Shown piece after piece: positions 33,069 to 44,600 of a stretch of 64,000 nt of DNA. A model generated the notes under the pieces. That model was not told the origin of the DNA. It saw only the letters and a program-made list of their open reading frames with translations, and did not search any database. The translations under genes were made by a program, and so were the position numbers. Positions within the stretch are counted from its first letter, which is position 1. Each line of letters opens with the position of its first letter. Source of the stretch: Misgurnus anguillicaudatus (taxonomy: Eukaryota; Chordata; Actinopteri; Cypriniformes; Cobitidae); contig NC_073340.2 in NCBI RefSeq assembly GCF_027580225.2, forward strand, positions 36,366,001 through 36,430,000, given 5' to 3'.

Positions 33069-33173
33069 ACGCCATGCTGTTGTAATAGCTGCAGTATGTG
33101 GTTTTGCATTGTCCTGCTGAAATATACACTGCCTTCTCTGAAATAGATGTCGTTTGAATATGTTGCTCTAAAC

Positions 33174-34358
33174 CAGGGGTGTCAAACTCAAGGCCCGCGG
33201 GCCAAATCCGGCCCGCCCCCTCATTTCATCTGGCCCGTGAGAGCTTACAAATTATGTTAATTATGTGGCCCGAGTCTGCAAATAATTTTATTGTTATTAT
33301 AAGTTTTATTCTTTGCATGTTATTTCCTACATAGATTTTTTTAGCAGCCACAAAAAAAAATGTTGTCTCGCCAAAGTCTTTTTGTAATGTAATTATAGTG
33401 AAAATGTTGATGATTGCATGAGAGAGAACGAGCAGAGCCCCGCACGCGCGCACTACTAGATTGGCCGTGTCTTAATGCGAAGGCTGCAGCCTCCGGAGCT
33501 CGCATTTCCAGGCGGCATACGTCATCAAGACTGTCTTGTTTCAGAATATTAACAATTATAAAGTTGAATATTATTCTTCGTTTATAGTAAATAGTTGTAA
33601 TGTGCGTATGACTTGCGAATGTAATGGTCAGTTAACTTAAATAAACCATGACGCTGCATATGCGACCTCCGCAGATGGAAACGGACAGTATCTGCTCGTG
33701 CTTTCTCTCCCTCTCTCGCGCACGCTCACGCGCATCCAGCGAGAAAATGTTTTCCGTCTCGTTTACAGAAATGTTTCGCGATGTCCAGCTGGGATTAGTT
33801 TACAACGCGTCTATTCCCGCTAAGTACGTGAACTAATGACTCATCTAAACCGAATACTTTTAATAAACGATTGAAACTATTGATCTGTAGCCTACAACAC
33901 TGAACTCATGAGACGTCAGTCAATCAGACACTTAAAGCCAGGTAAAAAAATCACAGCTTTTTTACAAAGAAGGCAAGAAATGACAAGAGTATCTGTGTCT
34001 AATAAATGCATATTATGGTGGAGATTGTAAAACTCTTTATTAGTATCTTAAAATGCCTCTCAGTTTCCTAACTGCACAATGAAGGATAACAGAAAATTTT
34101 GAGTGTGCTCATATACAACATGTGTTTTTGTCATCACAATTATTTAACTTTGTCATTATTTGCCAGGGCTTCTATGTTCAAAGCTAGGTATTAATTGAGT
34201 TATTACAAAACTAATAGTAAGCAAATGCAGAGAAAATTATGCAATGTACAGTAATAAAAGAGTAGATACATTCATACAGTCCTTCAAATACAACCGGCCC
34301 TTTGAGAGCAACCGTAATGCTGATGTGGCCCGGGATGAAATTGAGTTTGACACCCCTG
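33174..34358. mobile_element. hAT-like element with CAGGGGTGTCAAACTCA ends and 8-bp duplication (1185 bp)
   Basis: CAGGGGTGTCAAACTCAA at 33174 and TTGAGTTTGACACCCCTG ending 34358 form terminal inverted repeats. CTCTAAAC flanks both sides (33166-33173, 34359-34366). The 8-bp duplication and CAGGG-type ends fit hAT/Charlie. There is no transposase frame, so it is non-autonomous. Confidence 0.88.
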
Positions 34359-34471
34359 CTCTAAACCTTTATATACCTTTCAGCATTCACACAGCCTTCC
34401 AAAACATGCAGGCTGCCCATACTGTATGCACTTATGCACCCCCATACCATCAGAGATGCTGGCTTTTGAAC

Positions 34472-34987
34472 TTAACGCTGATAACATGCTGAAAGGTCTC
34501 CCTCCTCTTTAGCCCGGAGGACACGGCGTCCGTGATTTCCAACAAGAATGTCAAATTTGGACTCGTCTGACCATAGAACACTATTCCACTTTGAAATAGT
34601 CATTTTTAAATGAGCCTTGGCCCACAGGACACAACGGCGCTTCTGGACCATGTTCACATATGGCTTCCTTTTTGCATGATAGAGCTTTAGTTGGCATCTG
34701 CTGATGGCACGGCGGATTGTGTTTATCGACAGTGGTTTCTGGAAGTATTCCTGGGCCCATTTAGTAATGTCGATGAGTAATGCAGTGTCGTCTGAGGGCC
34801 CGAAGACCACGGGCATCCAATAAAAGTCTCCGGCCTTGTCCCTTACGCACAGAGATTGCTCCATTTTCTCGGAATCTTTTGATGATGTTATGCACTGTAG
34901 ATGATGAGATTTGCAAAGCCATTGTAATTTGACATTAAGGAACATTGTTTTAAAAGTATTCCACAATCTTTTTACACAGTCCTTCAC
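34472..34987 (-). pseudogene. Tc1-like transposase remnant, copy 2
   Basis: The frame carries W-S-D-E-S-K-F-D-I, a Tc1-type catalytic block, and stops at TAA 34472-34474, the same position as in copy 1. In-frame motifs continue after the stop. N-terminal DNA-binding coding sequence is weak upstream of 34987. Confidence 0.7.
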
Positions 34988-35385
34988 AGATTGGAGAGCC
35001 TCTGCCCATCTTTACTTCTGAGAGATTCTGCTTCTCTAAGACATACCTTTTATAGCTAATTATTTTACAGACTTAATATCAATTAACTTGATGTTCTCCC
35101 AGCTGAATCTTTTCAAAACTGCTTGCTTTTTTAGCCATTTGTTGCCTTCGTGCCAACTTTAAGAGACCTGTAGCATGCATTAAATTTTAAATGAGTTAAT
35201 TAAGTGGATAAAATGTTAAAATTTCGCAGTTTGAACATTTGCTATGTTATCTATGTTCTATTGTGAATAAAATATTGGCTCATGTGATTTGAAATTCCTT
35301 TAGTTTTCATTTTATTGAAATTTAAAAAACGTCCCAACTTTTCCGGAATTCGGGTTGTATGTAGCCAGTAGAATTGAAGTCTGAC

Positions 35386-36410
35386 CTCTCCAGTGGGTTG
35401 ATTTCTATCATAGAAAGTGTTTGGGTTTGGGGGTAAACACAGCTGAAAGATATCTGCAGAATTTTCTCTCTGCTGATGAGACCTTCAGATGACTCTGGTG
35501 CTCCCAAAATAAAGTTCTCATAGATGATATGAGTGCCATTGGCCTGTGCATCACAAACACAATGAAGTTCAAATATTAGTACAAATCAATCAGTAAAAAA
35601 ACGATTTATATTAAATTATGTTAAAAAAAGCAGGTAAAATTGTTTTATAGTAACTGATTTATGAAACAATCACTTTATTAAGAACATCTGGTTTCTCAAA
35701 GTGCATAACCACTCATGAAGTCAACATGATATAAATGTGCAGAAATTATGCATGAAATATTAAGAGGTCCGAGAGATTCGCTGAGCCACTAGGGATTCCC
35801 TGAGCCCCGAGCGATTCAATGAGCAATTCAATGAGCAATTCAATGAGCGATTCAATGAGCCCCGAGGGATTCAATGAGCCTCAATGAGGTCAACATTGGA
35901 ATAACTGCTATAATAATCAGGATGTCTGCAACGTTTCACTTTGGTGTGTCAAATCAACTTAATTTAAAAACGTTTATTTAAATTAATCTGTAAAATCATT
36001 AAAAACCTCCAGCCCTACTGTACAGATATTGAGTCTTACCATAAGATTTGTACCACAGGTGTGTTCATCGTTATCAAAACTAAACTCCACTCGGCCATTC
36101 TGGATGATTCCTCTGCATCTGGGATCATTGAGGTGCAGGACATCAGCTGAAAAACCAGCTTCAAAGAGCTGACAGCGAGATATAGATATAGATCCTGTAC
36201 TGCTTTCACAGGTTTCAATGAAATTTAAAATATAAAAACAGATTGTCAGCATTAGGAAATCAAGTTTTAGATTAGAAATGTTGAGAAATGATTCAGGATC
36301 AGGATCAGATCTGGTTTGGTTGTTTTTGAAGAAACAGCCATAAACACCGCTGTTCTCTCCACAATATTCATCTTCAGTACAGCTGAGTGCAGCACACGGA
36401 TCAGTCGGGG
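35386..36410 (-). CDS. ZP-domain gene fragment (GP2/uromodulin/tectorin-like), two exons
   Basis: Exon at 36410-36040: acceptor (CTCTCAG) before 36410, then a cysteine-rich segment DPCAALSCTEDEYCGENSG, a linker, and the start of a zona pellucida domain with SISRCQLFEAGFSADVL, LHLNDPRCRG and EFSFDNDEHTCGT. It ends at a G/GTAAG donor. Exon at 35543-35386: acceptor CACAG, then NGTHIIYENFI and ISFSCVYPQTQTLSM, the next ZP-N segment, ending GAG/GTCAGA. Known relatives are secreted or GPI-anchored glycoproteins that polymerise through the ZP module. No stop interrupts either exon. Later exons (ZP-C) are missing: the Tc1 copy abuts 26 bp beyond the last donor. Signal peptide and start lie outside or are not recognised. 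Confidence 0.75.
35766..35888. repeat. Short tandem repeat of about 12-13 bp (GATTCAATGAGC)
   Basis: The unit GATTCAATGAGC and variants (ATTCAATGAGCA, GAGCCCCGAGGGATTC) repeat about eight times inside the intron of the ZP gene. Confidence 0.8.
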
Positions 36411-36516
36411 CTGAGAGGAGAACAGAGATGAGATGAAAGAGATGCATTCATACAACACACAGATACAGTCTTACATTCTGAGTCATCTGAATATGTATTG
36501 CTTTTGATCCTAAGTC

Positions 36517-37275
36517 TTAAAGGAACACGCCCACATTTTGGGAATTTAGCTTATTCACCGTGTCCCCCAGAGTTGGATGGGTCCATGCATGCCTCTCTCA
36601 TCTCCGTGCGTGCTGTGGCTCTGTCTGGCGCGGCCCCCGCTGGCTTGGCTTGGCACAAAGACTGGAAGTGGGTGGCTTTAGCTAGCATACTGCTCCCAAT
36701 AAGTGACAAAATAACGCGATCATTTTCCTATTTATGTGTTGTGATTTGTATAGTCAAACCGTGTACAAATAACAAGGTGATATGAGACACAGCGATCTTT
36801 TGGCGGTGTACATGCTGAGAGCTGTGTTCTCTGGGGACGAAGCACTGGCGCATGGGCGGAGTGATTTGCACAATTCTGACCGAACTCTCTGCTCCTCACC
36901 AGGGGCTTCTCGTGTGCTGCGAGCAGATCACTCCGCCCATGCGGCAGTGCTTCGTCTTCAGAGAATATAGTTCTCAGTATGTATACTGTTAAAAGATCGC
37001 TGTGTCTCATATCACCTTGTTATTTGTACACGGTTTGACTATACAAATCACAACACATAAATAGGAAAATGATCGCGTTATTTTGTCACTTATTGGGAGC
37101 AGTATACTAGCTGGAGCCATGCATTTCCAGTCTTTGTGCTAAGCTAAGCTAGCGGGGGCTGCGTCAGACAGAGTTACAGCACGCACGGAGATGAGAGAGG
37201 TATGTATGGACTTATCTAACTCTGGGGGATACGGTGAATAAGCTAAATTCCCAAAATGTGGGCGTGTTCCTTTAA
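36517..37275. repeat. Foldback element with arms of about 350 bp
   Basis: TTAAAGGAACACGCCCACATTT at 36517 is inverted at 37254-37275, and the two arms stay alignable almost to the centre near 36895 (for example CAAGGTGATATGAGACACAG and its complement at 36995-37020). There is no coding content. Confidence 0.9.
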
Positions 37276-37535
37276 AAAAAGAAGCTATATTGATATAACG
37301 GGACCGTGAAATGTTTTACCATAAAGCTAGCGTGTCATGCCTTATAGAGTTTCACCTGCCTTTGCACTTTAGTTCACGACTGACTATATTAAAATAACAT
37401 TATTAAATCTTCAGTAGCCCATATAAGTCTGTAATAATGCACTGTCTCAACTCGCACATCGTACAGAGTCAAGCTGGGCTTGAGGCGATTAAATGTCTCC
37501 ATCTCTTACTATCAACTTGACCATATGCTACAGCC
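37276..37535. other. Intergenic stretch, nothing recognised
   Basis: No open frame, repeat boundary or RNA gene was seen. Confidence 0.5.
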
Positions 37536-37760
37536 AACCTCTATGAGCCATTTCAATCTGGTTTCAGGATACAGCATAGCACTGAAACTGCCCTAATCAA
37601 AATCACAAATGACCTTCTCATGGCAGCTGACTCTGAGCCTTTGATACAGCCTCTCATTCCATTCTTCTCACTCACCTCTCTGAACTCATTGGCCTCATTG
37701 GTACTACGTATCACTGGTTTAAAATTCAAATTCTCTCTCTCTCTCTCCATTGGTGAACGT
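37536..37760 (+). pseudogene. LINE reverse-transcriptase fragment
   Basis: The plus-strand frame reads EPFQSGFR then HSTETALIKITNDLLM, the RT segment before the catalytic core in L2/Rex-type LINEs. It breaks after about 75 codons. Confidence 0.65.
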
Positions 37761-38337
37761 GACACAGTATAGTATAGCCTATGCTTTCAAGATAATGCTA
37801 AAAATCTGAAGCCATTGGTATAAAGTGATAGCAAGGGTCATTTTATACCTCATGTGAAAGTAATAATTTTGACTAGATAGAGAGTTTATGCTGCAAGCAA
37901 AGATTTAGCCATTTGGGAACTCTTAAGAACATAATCCAACTCATCTTAACATCATCATCATCTGAGTGAGTTTAACATAAGAATGGTCCATCAGGCTAAA
38001 GTGTGTTATTAGGTATTGAAATATCTTGATGAGTTTGTTACATTGTAGACAAGTAATTGTAGTCGTTTTTACAGTATTACACAGTCAGAGCTGTGCTATA
38101 TCCCATGATATAAAAGAGTACAATGAAAAGATTGTGCCTCAGGAAATGCACTAATGAACCGAACAGTTTAATGAAGTGATTTTATAGTCAAAGGCAACTA
38201 TTTGATCATTTCTTTTATGTTTTCTGTCATTTTTCATTTTCTTATTTTTTTCTACTTTTAATCTTTTATGTCTGTCTATCTTTGAAATAAAAAAGATAAA
38301 ATTAAAAGACATGAACTGGTTCTGTTGTTCATTTCAG

Positions 38338-40856
38338 ATTATGAAACATTCTGCCTGGAGGCAGATGACCGGCTTTTGGGCAGGTTTCTTGCTCATTTTA
38401 TGTACCAGTATGGATGTCAACCAAGCTCTGAAACATCCTTCCATGCATGGCAGGGTTCTTCAAAGACAGAAGAGAGAGTTTAAATGGGATAAATTGTATG
38501 TGTTTGAGGAAATGGATCCAAAAATCCTACCTGAAAAAATTGGAAAGGTAAATGATCCAAACCATGATGAAAGAAATAGAAAACATATTGCTAGTTTAAA
38601 AAAATCTACTAGTTAAACTAAATGTTCAAATAGAAAGTCAAATAAATGAACTGCATTTAACAATAATAAAAATAGCGAATGATAAATAATGATGAAAATC
38701 ATTTCACATTTTTGCTTTATTGTTGCTTTTCATTTTAGCTAGAAAATACATTGTATGGTAAGCACACACGATTTATCCTGTCAGGGGAAGGTGCCAATGA
38801 CACTTTTTTTGTGAATGATGTGGGAGATATATTTGTCAATACACAGCTGGACCGAGAAAAGCAGAAATCCTACAAACTCTCAGCTTCACTCATTAACATT
38901 TATACCGGAACACTGATTGAAAAAGATTTTTTAGAAATTGTGCTGCTTGATGTCAACGACAATACACCTGTTTTTCCACCTGATCTCTCTGGATCCATCA
39001 ATGAATCGTCTAAAGCAGGTACTGTTATTTAACATATGTGTTTTAATCTTCTGGTTTGTGTTTATATGGACATTTTTACAACTGGATTTAATTACAGATG
39101 AACCAATACTCTTTAATGTGATGCTACCATATTAAAGAGCCATACAGGAACGATTTTATTTCTTTATGTATTTTTACTCAATTATTTCTCTCTTTCTTTA
39201 CATTTAACTCTTTTGTCATGGAAAGATTACATTGGATATACAATTCCATGTTTGTTTAGACATAGTAGCATGTTTTACTGTACATGTAAAATGGTAGTAT
39301 AATCCGTGTAAATACTATTGAACATAAATATGATTTTCAGTTTATGATTTAATAATTTAGTTCCAAAGTATACTGTACGCTATGAAAATACAAAGGTTTT
39401 ATCAATTTATCATGGCTCTATAAATATGCATGTTATTATTTATTAGGAACCAAAGTGATGACTGTAAAAGCAACTGATGCAGATGATCCAACCACTCCAA
39501 ATGGACAGATTGAATACAAACTTTTGAATGGAACAGACCTCTTCCAAATCAACAGTGAAGGTAAGCATTTACTAACAGACGTTTAGAAGAATAACTTAAG
39601 ATTTTTAATATGAGCCTCTATTTGCTCAATTTCAGGTGTCATCAGCACCTTAAAAAGCACATTTGACCAAGAAAAACAGAATCAATATCTGATAGAAGTA
39701 CAAGCCAAGGATATGCCAGGATCAAGGGCAGGAAATACTGCTACAACTATAGTGACCATCAACATTGGGCCTACTGATGTGAAGGACAACATTGCGACCT
39801 TCAAGACAGGCAAATACATTTTACAATACTTAAAAGCAGTCTTGAATACATTGTAACTTTACAGAGTAAACTAAAAACATTAACACACCGATACTGTCTT
39901 CTCTAGAAAAATACCACTTTGATGTGAGAGAAGACATAAAACTGGGATCTGATATTGGCATATTTGGAGTAGAGGACAGAGATGATCCAACATTTACATT
40001 TATTCTTCGCCTCAATCAGGTACGTATTTAAAGCTTCACTACTAAACTTGTTATAATCTTATGTAGGAATTGTGGTAAATCTAGTTTTGCTAATTTGTTT
40101 CTGCTATCAATCAGCATCTTGACTACGAAGAAGTGAAGTCGTACAATTTCTTTGTAAATGGGGATGAACACAGTGTGTCTACATCACCAGATAACCAAAA
40201 ACCGAACCTACTGAGGAGAGCCCAAGTCATCATCAATGTAATTGATGTTGACGAACCACCAGTTTTCAACCAAACAGAATACAAGTTCTGCATTTATGAG
40301 GGCCCTTTCAATAATCCAGTCATTGGAGCTGTCTCAGCAAGGGATCCAGATAAAATTGGTCACAAAATACGGTAAAACCTAAACCTAAGCTGTTATGAAA
40401 GTTACACAATTGTACACAGATAAAAAAGACTGTGGTTATATCTAACGTTGACATTTGATCCCACTAGGTACTCTATTGAAGACCCAGACTGTCCTGTAAG
40501 TGTGGATCTCATTCAAGGGCATCTTTCTTTAAAAAGACAACTGGATAGAGAGCAGGACTCCTCCTACACATTTCAAGTTATAGCACAAGAAGATATGCCA
40601 AATGGTATGATATAAACAACAACACTATCACCTAATTGTACGTGCTCAAAGCTTTGTGTTAGCAATGAAGAGTTAATGGGTTTTATCCTGGGGAACACAC
40701 ATGCTGATAAAAGAAATGTATTGATTGAATGCACGTATGTAAGTTGCTTTGGGTAAACACATCTGCCAAATTCATAAATGTGTAAAACTTTTCTGTTCTT
40801 CTGTTTTAGGTCAAAAATCCTACGCAATGGTTAATCTGAAAGTTCTTGACATTAAT
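38338..40856 (+). pseudogene. Cadherin gene, exons 1 to 8a (VE-cadherin/cdh5-like ectodomain)
   Basis: Exons with matching phases are 38338-38547 (ATG 38341), 38739-39018, 39447-39560, 39636-39809, 39907-40019, 40115-40371, 40468-40604 and 40810-40856. The product starts with a hydrophobic signal peptide (to about residue 29), a very short propeptide and a furin-type RQKR, then EFKW, like the W4 strand start of VE-cadherin. Extracellular repeats end with calcium motifs: DVNDNTPVF (EC1), a degenerate end of EC2, DVDEPPVF (EC3) and the start of LDIN (EC4). Intron 4 has a GC donor (CAG/GCAAAT). All frames are open. Exon 8 is cut by the BEL element after the codons LDIN, which is why I call the gene broken. 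Cadherins are calcium-dependent cell-adhesion proteins at the plasma membrane. Whether it is cdh5 or another vertebrate cadherin is uncertain. Confidence 0.85.
40852..40856. repeat. BEL element target-site duplication, left
   Basis: TTAAT here matches 48809-48813 on the far side of the element. Confidence 0.88.
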
Positions 40857-41471
40857 TATAACGGCTCCTGAAGTTTTTCTCCGTGATTAGAAAATAAGCA
40901 CGCTTCAACTGATGCCTTCAGATTCAGATTTTCAGTTTTAATGTCTGTCCCCTTGTCATCACAAACATCAACTGAGCACCGTGAAAAACTAAAGAATAAA
41001 ATAAAATAGCAATTACATTTGTGATGAAATTATTTTACATTACATTGTAGATTAATCATATGGCTTAAACATACTAATACAGAAAATACCTTAGATTATA
41101 CACAAAATTAACCAAAACACAAACAAACATACCGTGTGCTTTCCAATCAGGATTCAGGAGACATTAGAAATCTTCTTAACAAACAATCTTATTAATCTAT
41201 ACACTTCTTTCGATCTTACACTTCTCTGTTCGTGTGATCACCTAGTGCTTTCCCAATGTTCAATGCAGCTTATCAAACACGTGACCTACATACGTACAAT
41301 GCTACATATTTTCACCATTAGGTGTCACTATTGGCAATTGTTAAGAAGATAAAATACAAATACTCAAATAAACATTCAATTATTAAACAACATTTGTAAC
41401 AAACAAACGAATACTTTTAAAAGGTAACAAAAATATTAAACAAGAAATACACTTTTTCTGTGTCAGCTACA
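40857..41471 (-). repeat. BEL 3' LTR (615 bp)
   Basis: In element orientation it begins TGTAGCTGACAC at 41471 and ends CCGTTATA at 40857. Its poly(A)-type AT-rich end lies toward 40857. Confidence 0.9.
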
Positions 41472-41661
41472 CTGCCACCAAAATTACAAGGATTTATTAA
41501 ATTTTTTACCTTTTTACTGAAACCAATAAAGCATGTAATTTTCTTATAAGCTGTCAGTTAACTTTCATTCTTCTTTCAACACTTTCAACATCAGAGTTAT
41601 TTTCATTTTCTTTGAACAACACTACTCTGTATGTTAAGAAAACTGTGTGTATACTCGTAGT

Positions 41662-44600
41662 TTAGGAATTGTTCTCAACTATTACCACTATTTTTTGAAT
41701 TGGACGTTCCAAAAACGTTATTTGTGTCAATCTCTCACCCTTTTTACCTAACTTACTTTGTCCCATTTGGAGTTTAACCTTTCTTACAAGTCCATCATCA
41801 TCTGCACTTGTCTCAACAACTCTAGCTAACCTCCATTCATTTCTGTGAACATTGTCCTCTTTGACAATCACTACATCTCCAATTTGAACATTTCTTCTAG
41901 GTTTGTGCCATTGTTGTCTGAGGCTTAAGTTGGCCAGGTATTCTTTACGCCATCTGCTCCAAAATTGCTCAGACAAGTATTGCACTCTTCTCCACCTTTT
42001 CCTAGCGTACAGATCTTCACGAATAAATTTGCCAGGAGGAGGCAGAGGCACTGATGTCTTCATCGTAAGCAGATGATTAGGAGTCAAAGGCTCAAGACTC
42101 TTTGGGTCATTTATTGTGTTAGTGGTAAGCGGACGATTATTCACAATTAACATTGCCTCGTAGAAGAATGTCCTTAATGAGGTGTCATCCAGTCTTCCTT
42201 TAGCTTGAGCCAGAACAGCGTTCATCACACTCCTTACTGTTCTTATCTGGCGTTCCCACACACCTCCCATGTGGCTTGCTTCAGGAACATTCATAAGGAA
42301 ATCACACTGTTTGCTTGCAAGATAGGTAGAGATCCTCTCTTGGTCTAGATCCTTCAAACCTTTCTCCAGCTCATTCTTTGCCCCCACGAAATTTGTGCCT
42401 TGGTCGGATCTGATCTGTCGCACGGCTCCTCTGATTGCTATGAAACATCTTAAAGCATTCAGAAATGCATCAGTAGTGAGATCTTCTAACATTTCTAAAT
42501 GTACAGCCCTGGAGCTCAAGCACGTAAACAACAGACCATACCTTTTAAATTCCTTCCGACCTTGTTTCGTGTAGAAAGGGCCAAAACAGTCGATACCAGA
42601 ATACAAGAATGGGGGTGATGGTTCTACTCTGTCAGCTGGAAGGTCAGCCATGCGCTGTTCTTCAACTGGTCTGCGCAGCTTTCTGCATGTAACACAATTT
42701 TTGATGTGTTTGGCCACTACATTGCTTGCACCCATTATCCAATATCCACTGGATCTGAGCTCATTTAAGGTTTGACCTCGACCTTGATGTTGAATTTTCT
42801 TGTGGCAATGGTCAAGTATCAGCTGTGTGACAATGCCTTCCTTAGGAAGAATTATTGGATGTTTCAACTCCAATGCTGCGTTAGACTTTCTTAACCGTCC
42901 TCCAACCCTGAGCAGTTCATTCTGGAGAATAGGATCAAGTTGGAATAACCTGTTATTCTTTGGTAGCTTAGCAGGGTTTTGACTGAGACATTTCAGTTCT
43001 TCTTCAAAGGCTTCTTTTTGTGCTGCCTTGATGAGCACAAGAGCTGCTTTCTCTCTCTCCTCTACACTAATGAACCCTGATCTGTCTCTTTTCACAAGTC
43101 TTTTGATTCTAGCTTTAGCATTGAGTGCTGTATTCCAATCTGAGAATCTTGTCAGTCTTTCAAGAAAGTTGTCTCTTACACAAGCATCTGTTTTCAGGAC
43201 CTTTACCTCAGGGTCACCTTCAAGAAGCTTTGGGGAAGTTTTATGAGTAACAATTTCTTTTTCCCATAGAAACTTTGGGCCTTTCAACCAACTTGAGTCA
43301 ATTAGGTCTGCCACCTTGGAACCCCTAGATGTACAGTCTGCTGGATTTTGATTTGTTTCCACATAGAACCACTGCTTTGGATCTGTTGAGTCTCTTATTT
43401 TCTGGACACGATTAGCCACAAAAACATGAAAGCGTCTGGCTTCGTTCTTGATATACCCTAATACTATCTGGGAATCCGTCCAGAAAAACTCCTCATTTAT
43501 CTCCAGATCTAGCTCTTCTCTAAGAAGATGACTTACTGATGCTGAAACTGTGGCTGCAGTCAGCTCAAGGCGTGGTATGCTGAAAACCTTTGTAGGGGCT
43601 ACTCTGGCCTTTCCCATGACCAACGCACAATGCACTTGCTCATCAGCAACAGTCCTGATATATGAACACTGTCCATAACCTTCACTGCTGGCATCTGAAA
43701 AATGATGCAGTTCAATTTTCTGGATTTTGCCCATATTTTCAGGAATGAAGCATCTTGGTATTTGAATCCTTTGGAGATTTTCCAAGTCATGGAGCCATGT
43801 ATCCCACTTTGGCTTCAGATCAGAGGGAAGAGGTTCATCCCAACCTACTCCTCGTTTACACATCTCTTGGAGCACTCTTTTTCCAACAAAGACGTAAGGA
43901 GCAAGAAAACCTAAAGGGTCGTACACACTTGCAACCACTGATAGAATTCCCCTTCGAGTGGCAGCCTTTTCAGTAAGGTCGACTTTAAATGAGAATGTAT
44001 CAGTCTCTATGTTCCACTTTACTCCCAGTACACTCTGCATTGGAAGCTCATTGTAGTTCAGATCAACATCCTTTACTACACTGGCACGTTCACTCTCTGG
44101 TATTGCATTCAAAACTTCTCTGCTATTGGACACAAACTTGTGTAAGCGCAGTTTTCCTTTGGCCAAAACATCTTTTGCTTCGCTAATCAACTTGTGGGCC
44201 TTCTCTTTGGAATCAACGCTGACAAGACCATCATCCACATAGAAGTTTTTGCGAATGAAGCTTGCTGCCAGTGGGTAGTCCTTTTCATATTTGCTGGCTA
44301 GATATTTCATGCCATAGTTCGCACACCCTGGAGAGGATGCTGCTCCAAAAATGTGAACTCGCATGCGATATTCCTTGGGTTCCTTTTCAGTGTTCCCTTC
44401 TTCCCACCATAGGAATCTCAGGAAATCACGATCATCTGGACTGACATGAAAGCGATGGAACATCTTCTCCACATCGCAAACAATAGCAATCTGATGCTCA
44501 CGAAATCTACACAGCACTCCAGTCAGAGCATTTGTTAAGTCTGGCCCTGTGAGTAAGTGGTCATTTAGAGATGTGCCTTCAAATTTGGCTGAGCAGTCAA

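Larger units (their letters stand above)
33069..35360 (-). mobile_element. Tc1-like transposon copy 2, split by a hAT element
   Basis: 33069-33173 and 34359-35360 together match copy 1 closely. The end ACAACTTTTCCGGAATTCGGGTTGTA at 35335-35360 is the terminal repeat. The other end is lost before 33069. The hAT insertion is flanked by a duplicated CTCTAAAC. Confidence 0.8.
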
